From Elusimicrobiota bacterium (GTDB taxonomy: Bacteria; Elusimicrobiota; Elusimicrobia; 2-01-FULL-59-12; JACPXA01): DNA of 5,414 nt. Positions 1 through 5,018 of this stretch are shown one piece after another. Each line of letters starts with the position of its first letter. The stretch's first letter is position 1. A model generated the notes under the pieces. That model had not been told where the DNA came from. It worked only from the letters and a program-made list of their open reading frames with translations, and did not search any database. Made by a program: the position numbers and the translations under genes. The DNA is taken from assembly GCA_016196785.1 (NCBI GenBank), contig JACPXA010000122.1, positions 1 through 5,414 on the forward strand, read 5' to 3'.

Positions 1-245
1 AACAGGACTCGAAGAACTCGCTTCCACACGCCTTCCCTCTGCCAGCGCACCAACCTCTTCCAGCATGTGGCGGGTGCGCCGTACTCGCGCGGCATGTCCT
101 TCCAACGGCAGCCGGTCCTGAGGACGAACAGAATCCCATTGATGGTCCGGAGGTCGTCTACTCGGGCACGGCCACGGCGCTTCTTGCGTGGCAGCAGTGG
201 TTGGATGAGCTTCCAGTCTTTCGCCGACAGGTCTGTATCCCTCAT
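1..245 (-). CDS. IS5-family transposase, N-terminal part (DUF4096 domain), runs off window
   Basis: Reading the minus strand from the ATG at 245-243 gives an open frame of 81 codons to the window edge, so the C-terminal part is missing from view. The visible protein has the standard N-terminal domain of IS5-family DDE transposases (DUF4096). In order it shows DW-K-LIQPLLP near residues 10-19, a basic stretch RKKRRGR (20-26), D-LRTINGIL-VLRTGCRWKDMPREYG (about 31-57) and a C-terminal W-RLVRWQREGVW block. The catalytic DDE residues would lie off the window. The start is supported by an AGGAG Shine-Dalgarno at 258-254, eight bases upstream. That site is inside a hairpin (see 253-273). Family assignment rests on recognition of the conserved wording of this domain and I regard it as firm. 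Whether the copy is intact cannot be seen. Confidence 0.88.
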   Translation of the reverse strand, partial: MRDTDLSAKDWKLIQPLLPRKKRRGRARVDDLRTINGILFVLRTGCRWKDMPREYGAPATCWKRLVRWQREGVWKRVLRVL

Positions 246-383
246 TGCAGGGGCTCCTCTCGGCGAGAGGAGCAAGCCTACAATAATTCACGAGCATCCG
301 TCGAGCAATGAGAGATGACCTCTAGGGCTTCAAGCCTATGCCGAGTCCGCTTGGTCGAATTTTATACAATCATCTGAGAATCT
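246..383. other. IS leader and upstream region of zeta-toxin gene
   Basis: There is no gene between the transposase start and the zeta-like gene. Besides the hairpin at 253-273 it contains a small palindrome, GGCTTCAAGCC (326-336), next to the presumed IS boundary. A possible -10 element, TACAAT (365-370), lies 14 bases before the zeta ATG, but I see no convincing -35 box at the right distance. No epsilon-type antitoxin gene is visible upstream. Confidence 0.35.
253..273 (-). promoter_or_regulatory. RBS-sequestering hairpin ahead of transposase
   Basis: A perfect inverted repeat, GCTCCTCTC and GAGAGGAGC, is separated by three bases. In minus-strand RNA the 3' arm contains the AGGAG ribosome binding site of the transposase (258-254), so folding would hide it. 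Insertion sequences such as IS10 and IS50 are known to use this kind of structure to block translation from transcripts entering from outside. The hairpin is seen directly. The regulatory role here is inferred. Confidence 0.6.
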
Positions 384-960
384 ATGAAGACATCTCCGGA
401 GCTGTTCGTCATCGCGGGTCCTAATGGGGCCGGGAAAACGACATTCGCTCGGGAGTTTCTTCCGAAATATGTGAAGTGCCAAGAGTTCGTGAATGCCGAC
501 CTCATCGCGGGTGGGCTTTCCCCGTTCTCTCCTGGAGCCGCCGCGATCGAGGCGGGCCGCATCATGCTCCACAGGATCGAGGAGCTATCGGCAGCGCCAC
601 ACGTTCGCGTTCGAGACCACTCTATCCGGCCGAAGTTATCTCTCTCTTTTCAAGAAGCTCCGAGCTGGCGGATACCGCATTCACCTGATATTCTTATGGT
701 TGCCCCAAGTCGAACTCGCGATCCAGCGTGTGAAGGAAAGAGTTCATCGCGGAGGACATTCAGTTCCGGAGCAAGACATTAGACGGCGCTTCGACCGGGG
801 CATAAAGAATCTCTTGACCGAGTATCACGTGCTTGTGGACGCATGGGGTCTTTTCGATAACTCAGGCAGCCAGCCCCGGCCTATTGCGAAGGCTAAAGAG
901 GGAATCATCGAGAGAATAGATGCCCCATTATTCGAAAAGATCCGGGAAGGTTTAAAATAA
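384..960 (+). pseudogene. zeta-toxin-like kinase, frameshifted
   Basis: Two overlapping reading frames together make one zeta-toxin-like P-loop kinase of about 191 residues. The first frame starts at ATG 384 and carries the Walker A motif GPNGAGKTT (residues 12-20) and the NAD-LI block (37-41) typical of the family. The homology then moves to the +1 frame near 585-598. Dropping one base there (for example one G in the GCAGCGCC run at 591-598) joins the halves as -EELSA-RHTFAFETTLSGR-. The second half has the conserved ETTLSG (77-82) and RV-RV--GGHSVP--I-RRF (about 115-136) segments and ends at TAA 958-960. Zeta toxins phosphorylate UDP-N-acetylglucosamine and poison cell wall synthesis. Substrates of this short chromosomal clade are less certain. 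As written the first frame ends at 782 after losing the homology, so the kinase should be inactive unless this is a sequencing error. The small companion gene follows two bases after the stop. Confidence 0.85.
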
Positions 961-962
961 AC

Positions 963-1151
963 ATGAAAGTAAAACGCGTGCCAAAAAATCACGACATCAT
1001 GCTGAAAGCCGAGAAGGCTCTCCAGATCGCTGTTGCGAAAACAATTGAAGATCATCGCATGAGCGGGGACCCTATCGTCGTTTGGAAAAACGGGAAAGTC
1101 GTCAAGATTCCCGCCAGCCGAATCCCACGCGCCAAGTCTATCGGCGCCTGA
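963..1151 (+). CDS. small zeta-toxin companion protein, putative antitoxin
   Basis: A 62-residue basic protein starts at ATG 963, two bases after the zeta stop codon, so the two were surely one transcription unit. A purine-rich GGGAAGG at 944-950 could be its ribosome binding site, though the 12-base spacing is long. The sequence has an N-terminal helical part (residues 13-33, including ALQIAVAKTIEDHR) and a C-terminal DPIVVW-NGKVV-IPAS motif. I recognise this pattern (helix, then 'P-VVW--GKVV-IPA') from small proteins encoded next to zeta-type kinases in many bacteria. Its position suggests it is the antitoxin or a partner, but this is inferred and no toxin-binding data are implied. It appears intact although the toxin frame is broken, the order expected when a toxin decays first. 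Confidence 0.7.
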   Translation: MKVKRVPKNHDIMLKAEKALQIAVAKTIEDHRMSGDPIVVWKNGKVVKIPASRIPRAKSIGA

Positions 1152-1164
1152 ATCGCTCCCGCCC

Positions 1165-1392
1165 GTGAACGCGCTAGACAGGGTTCAGGTAGCCAAGACG
1201 GTTCGGGCGTTCTTGGACACGAAACGTCCGGTTGACCCTGCCATTAGAGTCAAGCTCGACTTCGCTTTCCGTTTCCACTGGCAGAGCGTGGAACTACTCG
1301 AAATCCGCCCGAAGTTTAACAAGCCGGGTAAAACCAGATCAAACGGCTACGGAACGTTTCAATTGTACTGGACGGGATATGGCGGTAAATAA
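1165..1392 (+). CDS. DUF3024-like short protein, possibly C-terminally shortened
   Basis: A 75-residue protein, if the GTG at 1165 is the start. No Shine-Dalgarno is visible before it and the frame is open further upstream, so the start is uncertain. The segment FLDTKRP-----RVKLDF-FR-HWQSVELLEIRP-F (about residues 17-50), followed by FQLYW----GGK at the end, resembles DUF3024. That family usually reads 'R--DQVRLEFRI-GNSVTLFE-RP' and ends with 'W-LYWRDRNGKWHRY'. The stop falls right after the GGK, so the last few family residues (WH-Y) appear to be missing. Function is unknown. It sits 13 bases after the small companion gene on the same strand and ends about 80 bases before the tRNA remnant. 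Confidence 0.55.
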   Translation: MNALDRVQVAKTVRAFLDTKRPVDPAIRVKLDFAFRFHWQSVELLEIRPKFNKPGKTRSNGYGTFQLYWTGYGGK

Positions 1393-1399
1393 CCGCGCT

Positions 1400-1433
1400 C
1401 CCCATAAAACACAAAACCCGCCTCTCGGCGGGT
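1400..1433 (-). terminator. intrinsic terminator, originally of the tRNA-Met gene
   Basis: On the minus strand a GC-rich 7-bp stem, ACCCGCC and GGCGGGT (1433-1416), has a GAGA loop and is followed by TTTGTGTTTTAT, a good U-rich tract. On the plus strand no T-tract follows, so it works leftward only. It lies 43 bases past the CCA end of the tRNA remnant and was probably that tRNA's own terminator. It would now stop transcripts leaving the integrase operon. Confidence 0.75.
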
Positions 1434-1475
1434 CGCGGTCCTGATATTTCTCGTCTCAGGTTCGAAAGTCTAAAT

Positions 1476-1520
1476 TGGTTGCGGGGGCTGGATTTGAACC
1501 AGCGACCTCAAGGTTATGAG
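1476..1520 (-). tRNA. 3' fragment of initiator tRNA-Met (CAT), att scar
   Basis: Read on the minus strand, the remnant contains the anticodon loop CTCATAA (1520-1514), the 3' anticodon strand CCTTG (1513-1509), the variable loop AGGTC, a perfect T-arm (GCTGG, loop TTCAAAT, CCAGC), the acceptor strand CCCCGCA, discriminator A and encoded CCA (1478-1476). The AGGTC variable loop and the CCCCGCAACCA end are those of bacterial initiator tRNA-fMet. The bases 5' of the loop cannot pair with CCTTG and no D-arm or 5' acceptor strand is present, so this is a fragment that cannot fold into a tRNA. It marks one end of an element integrated in the tRNA gene, with the crossover probably in the anticodon loop. 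Confidence 0.88.
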
Positions 1521-1574
1521 GGCCGGAGAGTTTCTCGTCGAGAAAACAGGAATTTCTGGGGGTGTAACCTTGAG
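1507..1574. repeat. inverted repeat of att core next to integrase stop
   Basis: CTCAAGGTTA at 1507-1516 lies inside the tRNA remnant. Its exact reverse complement, TAACCTTGAG, is at 1565-1574, one base from the integrase stop codon. Between them is a short palindrome, TTTCTC-GTC-GAGAAA (1531-1545). These could be integrase binding sites on the element side of the junction. That role is inferred. Confidence 0.5.
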
Positions 1575-1575
1575 A

Positions 1576-2676
1576 TTATGGGGTAGCGCTCGCCGAGGCG
1601 TGGACCACTTGCCCATCGAGGAGTGGACCAGTCAGGAGCGCGGCTGGTTGGGGCTGTGGGGCCAATTTGGGGCCAAAGCAGGTGTCGAGCTGGTTCACGA
1701 TGCCCCGGAGGAACTTCGGCGCGTGATGCGTGTAGCGCTGCGTCATGGTCGGCATTCTGTGGCGAAGTAGGCGTTGAGTCGCGGCCAGGTCGCCCGTGGC
1801 CATCGTGATGTAGGACGCGAAGGTGTGGCGGAGGTCGTGGAAGCGGAAATCCTCTAGCCCGGCCTGCTTGCGGATACGATTCCAGCGGTGAGTGAACCGT
1901 GCGTAATTGAAAACGCGGTCCTGCGACCCCTCTAGGCGAGCCAGAATGGGGTCTAGGACGCTCGCTAGGGTCTCGGGGATGGGTATGTAGGCCGGTTCAT
2001 CGTTCTTCGTGTCTGGCAGGAAGATTTCACGGCGCTCCAGGTTCACGTGCTGCTTGCGGATACCTTCTATCTCTCCTCTCCGCATGCCTGTATAGAGCGC
2101 GGTGAGGACGATGGGCCGAAGGCGGCAGTGCTTGGGGTCCTCGATGGTGGCAAGAAGGCGACCTAGCTCCTCTTGGCTGAGGTAGCGCGTGCGCCAGTAT
2201 TTGCGCTCGTTCGCGAGCTTGACCTTGCTGGCGGGGTTGTCGCCCGACATGAGGCCCCATTGCTTGGCCTTGTTGAAGATCGCCCTGATGGTCTGGTGGT
2301 AGCGATTGGCCGTGAGTGGATGAAAGCCGTTGGCGATGATCTTGGCGCGCATCTGCTCGATCATCAGCGGCGTGAAGGATTCGAGCGTCGTGTACGGGAA
2401 CATCTCCTTGAGCTTGGCGACCGTGTATTTGTCCTGGGCATGCGACTTCTTCCGATGCTCTGAGTATTCGGTGATCCATTTGTCGGCCATCTCGACAAAA
2501 GTCATCCCGACCTTGATCTTCTGCGGAAAGAACTTGCCCTCGGCGATTTCGACGGTGCGCTTGGCGAGGACCTGAGTAGCCAGCGCCTTGGTAGGGCCGA
2601 CGGCTTCACGGTGCCGTTGGCCCTTATGGCGATAGCTGATGTACCACGTGTCTCCACGTTGGAAAATTGCGCCCAT
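1576..2676 (-). CDS. int: tyrosine recombinase (integrase)
   Basis: A 366-residue phage-type integrase that would catalyse site-specific recombination between the element and the tRNA-Met gene. Residues 1-50 form a beta-rich arm-binding domain (G-IFQRGDTWYISY---GQR-RE-VG). About 58-150 is the SAM-like core-binding domain, and about 165-325 the catalytic domain. Catalytic residues can be seen: R199 in TGMRRGE, K224 in DTKND, H280 and R283 in HDLRH, H306 in LLRH and the nucleophile Y315 in QRYTH, nine residues after H306 as usual. A 50-residue Pro/Ala-rich tail follows. The start at ATG 2676 fits the family's N-terminus, but no Shine-Dalgarno precedes it, so translation may depend on coupling to the upstream HTH gene 43 bases away. 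It is the last gene of the minus-strand operon, and its stop lies 55 bases from the tRNA remnant. All active-site residues are present, so it is probably functional. Confidence 0.95.
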   Translation of the reverse strand: MGAIFQRGDTWYISYRHKGQRHREAVGPTKALATQVLAKRTVEIAEGKFFPQKIKVGMTFVEMADKWITEYSEHRKKSHAQDKYTVAKLKEMFPYTTLESFTPLMIEQMRAKIIANGFHPLTANRYHQTIRAIFNKAKQWGLMSGDNPASKVKLANERKYWRTRYLSQEELGRLLATIEDPKHCRLRPIVLTALYTGMRRGEIEGIRKQHVNLERREIFLPDTKNDEPAYIPIPETLASVLDPILARLEGSQDRVFNYARFTHRWNRIRKQAGLEDFRFHDLRHTFASYITMATGDLAATQRLLRHRMPTMTQRYTHHAPKFLRGIVNQLDTCFGPKLAPQPQPAALLTGPLLDGQVVHASASATP

Positions 2677-2719
2677 GGTTGTTTATATTTCTAGTTCAGT
2701 CAGGTTGTCCAGGAAGCGG

Positions 2720-2905
2720 CTATGCGCGTCCGCTCTGAGCGGCCAGCCATTTGTTCACCTGGATGATGTCGAAGCGCAGGGCACGGCCCAAGTGGACAAT
2801 ACAGGCCGGAGGTATCTTCCGGGTGCATGACCACGTATAGACCGTGCCCTTGGTCGAGCCGATATATTGCGCCAATTCTTGTGCCGTCAGTAGCCGCTTC
2901 TCCAT
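2720..2905 (-). CDS. excisionase-like helix-turn-helix protein
   Basis: A 61-residue protein of the MerR-like HTH_17/AlpA/excisionase type. It follows the family pattern closely: LLTAQELAQYIGSTKGTVYTW (residues 5-25) forms the helix-turn-helix, KIPPACIVHLG-ALRFD the wing (30-46), and IIQVNKWLA the closing helix. Proteins like this bind and bend att DNA to direct the integrase toward excision, or act as small regulators of the integrase gene. Its place directly upstream of int supports an excisionase or recombination directionality role, without proving it. It starts four bases after the stop of the Cys4 gene, so the two are likely coupled. A cysteine pair (C27, C35) is present but there is no clear metal-binding motif. 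Confidence 0.85.
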   Translation of the reverse strand: MEKRLLTAQELAQYIGSTKGTVYTWSCTRKIPPACIVHLGRALRFDIIQVNKWLAAQSGRA

Positions 2906-2909
2906 TGCA

Positions 2910-3404
2910 TCACTTCTTGTACAGGTCTCCGAAGATTTGGGAGATGATGCCCTTGCCGCGCGCGCGGATATCGAGCGTGTCTCGCGTATCGCCCAGATCC
3001 TTCAACGTTCGGGCGTAATCGACGAAGCGGTCCATCTCAGCGCTCAGAGAACCATCGGGATAGCCGCCGTCTAAGTTCTCGATATTCCGGGCCTGGTTGA
3101 TGCGCTGGACCTGCACGGCCAGAAGGCTTTTGATGACCTGCATGATGTCGGCTACGCTTTCGATGGCCGGTCGGTCGGATGTGAAAACGCATTCCTGTGC
3201 GGGCTTGAACATCGGGCACTTGTCCCGGACGTAGCAGTTGTCGCATATCAGCGCCACGTTCTTGCCCAGGGGCGTCGTCTTGACCTCGGCCTTGATGAGC
3301 GAGCGCTTCTCCTCAAGTGGCCCTTCTTTTAAGGTCTCGTTCTTTACCACCTCTGTTGGGCGCACCTCGTCGCGGATTTCTATAAACTTCTTCGCTTTCG
3401 CCAT
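2910..3404 (-). CDS. Cys4 (zinc-binding?) protein of unknown function
   Basis: A 164-residue protein I cannot assign to a named family. The N-terminal 45 residues are Lys/Glu rich and probably flexible. C54-x2-C57-x5-C63-x8-C72, in the context CDNCYVRDKCPMF, looks like a zinc (or possibly Fe-S) binding site. Residues 80-140 look helical (AIESVADIMQVIKSLLAVQVQRI and the M-RFVDYARTL-DL segment), and the tail ends IISQIFGDLYKK. The pattern faintly recalls uncharacterised phage proteins with a 'C--C-----CP-F' motif, some perhaps small-terminase-like, but I would not call it that. Start at ATG 3404 is well supported by AGGAGG eight bases upstream. The first 92 bases overlap the end of the TGT-like gene in another frame, and the excisionase-like gene follows after four bases. 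Position suggests a DNA-binding accessory protein. Confidence 0.75.
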   Translation of the reverse strand: MAKAKKFIEIRDEVRPTEVVKNETLKEGPLEEKRSLIKAEVKTTPLGKNVALICDNCYVRDKCPMFKPAQECVFTSDRPAIESVADIMQVIKSLLAVQVQRINQARNIENLDGGYPDGSLSAEMDRFVDYARTLKDLGDTRDTLDIRARGKGIISQIFGDLYKK

Positions 3405-4281
3405 TTCGTCTACCTCCTCGGTACCAAAGATTTCTGTTCACGCGATCAATGTCTATGTTCATCAAATCAACCTGCTTTGCGAACCAGGCCGAGACCTCGG
3501 GCCCGTTATCGTTTGCGATGAGGTCGAAGTCGAGGCCAGTGTCCATAATGCGGCTGCGCCAACGTTTACGGGCCTGGTCCTTCCTGTCCTTGCCATAAAT
3601 CGCCATGGAGGCCTGGGTCGGGTGTTTTAGGGCCGTGATGCCGTAGCGTGTTCCTGACAGCCAGGTCGTGCTGTCCACGCTGTAGAAGCCGATACGCTTC
3701 AGGGCGTTCCAGCGAGTCATGGCGAGCCCGTGGACCTTCGTGCCGTATTCCGCGGCCTTCCGGACCCAGGAATTGACGAGACTGAGATTTACGCCGCCAT
3801 CGAGCATTGAGGAAAACGCAATATAGCGATACTGGCGGCAGAAGCGGAGTAAGTCGCCGCGCCCACGCTCCTTATGCCAGACGTAGACGACCTCGATGCC
3901 GTGGTTCTCCTCGATGTCTTTAAAATACCGCTCGTTCCATTCGTCAACCTTTTTGGTGCCCACGACGGCCTCCAGGTCCAGGTTGACGCAGGTGGTGATG
4001 TACGGGGCGTTCGCCTTTAGCCACTCGTAGTATTCGCGCGCGTACTCATCGAAGTTTACCTCGCCGATGGTGCCGCGTTTGATGCCTTCGATGAGAGAGA
4101 ACACGCCCGAGTCCACCATGAGCCGAATGGGGTACGAAAATCCTCCTGCGCGTCCCAGCGCCTCGCGGACGGACCTCTTCTTGGAGACGTAGAAGTAGCT
4201 CCAGAAGATGTTCCGTGCCCCGGCTTTCTTGAGCGCCGAGAGTGCCCAGGGCTGCTCGGCCCCGGCGAAATATAGAATCAC
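3313..4281 (-). CDS. TGT/DpdA-like deazaguanine transglycosylase
   Basis: A 322-residue protein resembling the queuine tRNA-ribosyltransferase (TGT) superfamily, in the form found as phage DpdA-like DNA transglycosylases. These exchange guanine in DNA for a 7-deazaguanine such as preQ0. MVDSGVFS (residues 55-62) matches the DSG-F- substrate-binding motif, with D57. HGLA (184-187) and YSVDSTTW (200-207), with D203 the likely nucleophile, match the second half of the barrel. The CxCxxC zinc motif of tRNA TGTs is not seen (only C98 and C148), which argues against ordinary tRNA queuosine synthesis. The start is GTG 4281, sharing GTGA with the QueC stop, so the two are translationally coupled. Residues from about 288 on form a very basic tail (RGGRRN...RRGAPNRGGKERDLKRR) that overlaps the next gene by 92 bases and could bind DNA. 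The superfamily call is by motif. The DNA substrate is inferred from the mobile-element context and the QueC neighbour. Confidence 0.75.
   Translation of the reverse strand: MILYFAGAEQPWALSALKKAGARNIFWSYFYVSKKRSVREALGRAGGFSYPIRLMVDSGVFSLIEGIKRGTIGEVNFDEYAREYYEWLKANAPYITTCVNLDLEAVVGTKKVDEWNERYFKDIEENHGIEVVYVWHKERGRGDLLRFCRQYRYIAFSSMLDGGVNLSLVNSWVRKAAEYGTKVHGLAMTRWNALKRIGFYSVDSTTWLSGTRYGITALKHPTQASMAIYGKDRKDQARKRWRSRIMDTGLDFDLIANDNGPEVSAWFAKQVDLMNIDIDRVNRNLWYRGGRRNGESEEVYRNPRRGAPNRGGKERDLKRRAT
3413..3418 (-). promoter_or_regulatory. Shine-Dalgarno AGGAGG fixing the Cys4 gene start
   Basis: On the minus strand AGGAGG lies eight bases before ATG 3404, inside the end of the TGT-like coding frame. 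It is the strongest ribosome binding site in the window. It shows that the downstream gene truly starts within the upstream one. Confidence 0.75.
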
Positions 4282-5018
4282 GCCGGCTCAATTCCCACGA
4301 GCTTCAGCGCGGCCAGGGTTTCCTCGCAGCGCTTGCGGCTGTAGTGGTCATGGTTGCCGCTTCGCAGCGCCTCGGCGACCTTCGGGATATAGCCCTTCGC
4401 CCATTCCGACTCCCAAGGTTTCGAGTCGTACGCTTCGTGGACGCCATTGAGCTCCATCGCCATCCAGCGCTTGAAGCAGGCTGAGCAGCGTCCGCACGCC
4501 TTCTGGCTCGGGTCGTAGCACGTCACCGAACGGCTCATCTCCTCGGGGGTGATGCCTTGGCCAAGCGCCCATCGAACCAGATCCGCCTTGGTCTTGTCCG
4601 CGAAGGGCGTCGCGACCGTGATGGGCTCTCCGATGATTTGGCCGAAGTATCGGCCCGAGGCCTCGAAGAAGGCCGCGTTCTTGTCGAGCATGTACGGGTG
4701 CATCTCGCCGTCCAGCGCGACTATCCAAACCTCCTGACCGAAGAGCGCCCCGATGAGGGCGAGTAATCCGTTTCGCGCCCGGATTATTTGCTTCTCGGGT
4801 GTCGGCATGTTGCCCCATTCCGTGCGGAGAATACCGCAGGGCACGACGCGCGCGGATACGCCTAGGGCCTGGACGGCCGTATACTCTTTTTCTCGATACG
4901 GTTGTCCCAAGTCCGCCCATACGCCAAGAACATCGCGCCCCTGCGCTTGCGCCCATCTGTACGCGAGGTAGCTGTCGAGGCCCCCGCTTAACATGACCAC
5001 CACTCTTCCGTTGCTCAT
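4278..5018 (-). CDS. queC: QueC-like 7-cyano-7-deazaguanine (preQ0) synthase
   Basis: A 246-residue ATP-dependent enzyme of the QueC family. QueC converts 7-carboxy-7-deazaguanine to preQ0 with ammonia and ATP, the last step of preQ0 synthesis in the cytoplasm. The PP-loop SGGLDS is at residues 11-16. The RN pair (R82-N83) and the segment TPFADKTKADLVRWALGQGI (137-156) match QueC's core. C167, C175, C178 and C181 (SVTCYD------CGRCSACFKR) are the four zinc ligands. Length fits the family's usual 220-245. The frame is open further upstream, but ATG 5018 is chosen because AGGAG lies eight bases before it and because the protein then begins just ahead of the PP-loop like other QueCs. It overlaps the glycosyltransferase stop (ATGA) and the TGT-like start (GTGA). 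FolE, QueD and QueE are not in view and may come from the host or lie to the right. Its use for DNA rather than tRNA is inferred from the neighbours. Confidence 0.92.
   Translation of the reverse strand: MSNGRVVVMLSGGLDSYLAYRWAQAQGRDVLGVWADLGQPYREKEYTAVQALGVSARVVPCGILRTEWGNMPTPEKQIIRARNGLLALIGALFGQEVWIVALDGEMHPYMLDKNAAFFEASGRYFGQIIGEPITVATPFADKTKADLVRWALGQGITPEEMSRSVTCYDPSQKACGRCSACFKRWMAMELNGVHEAYDSKPWESEWAKGYIPKVAEALRSGNHDHYSRKRCEETLAALKLVGIEPA

Larger units (their letters stand above)
1..322 (-). mobile_element. IS5-family insertion sequence, partial (5' end only)
   Basis: This is the transposase-proximal end of an insertion sequence that continues beyond the left edge. The transposase N-terminus (minus strand) begins at 245, and the remaining bases up to about 322 would be its leader and terminal inverted repeat. 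The outer boundary is uncertain. A CTAG tetranucleotide at 322-325 fits the YTAR-type target used by part of the IS5 family, but the opposite IS end is not visible, so no terminal inverted repeat can be confirmed. The element lies about 60 bases upstream of the broken zeta-toxin gene. Confidence 0.6.

Noticed and set aside
67..318. Plus-strand frame of 83 codons at the left end
   Set aside because: It is antisense to the clearly recognisable transposase frame.
1476..1560. A complete tRNA gene on the minus strand
   Set aside because: The sequence 5' of the anticodon loop cannot pair with the 3' anticodon or acceptor strands and has no D-arm, so only a fragment is present.
2027..2479. Open minus-strand frame of 150 codons inside the integrase gene
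   Set aside because: It is an out-of-frame reading of the integrase, rich in Arg/Gln/His with no domain pattern, while the integrase frame holds all catalytic residues.
3313..4281. Ordinary tRNA-guanine transglycosylase for queuosine in tRNA
   Set aside because: The protein is shorter than bacterial Tgt, lacks a visible CxCxxC zinc motif and lies on an integrated element next to queC, so a DNA-acting DpdA-like role fits better. Not excluded.
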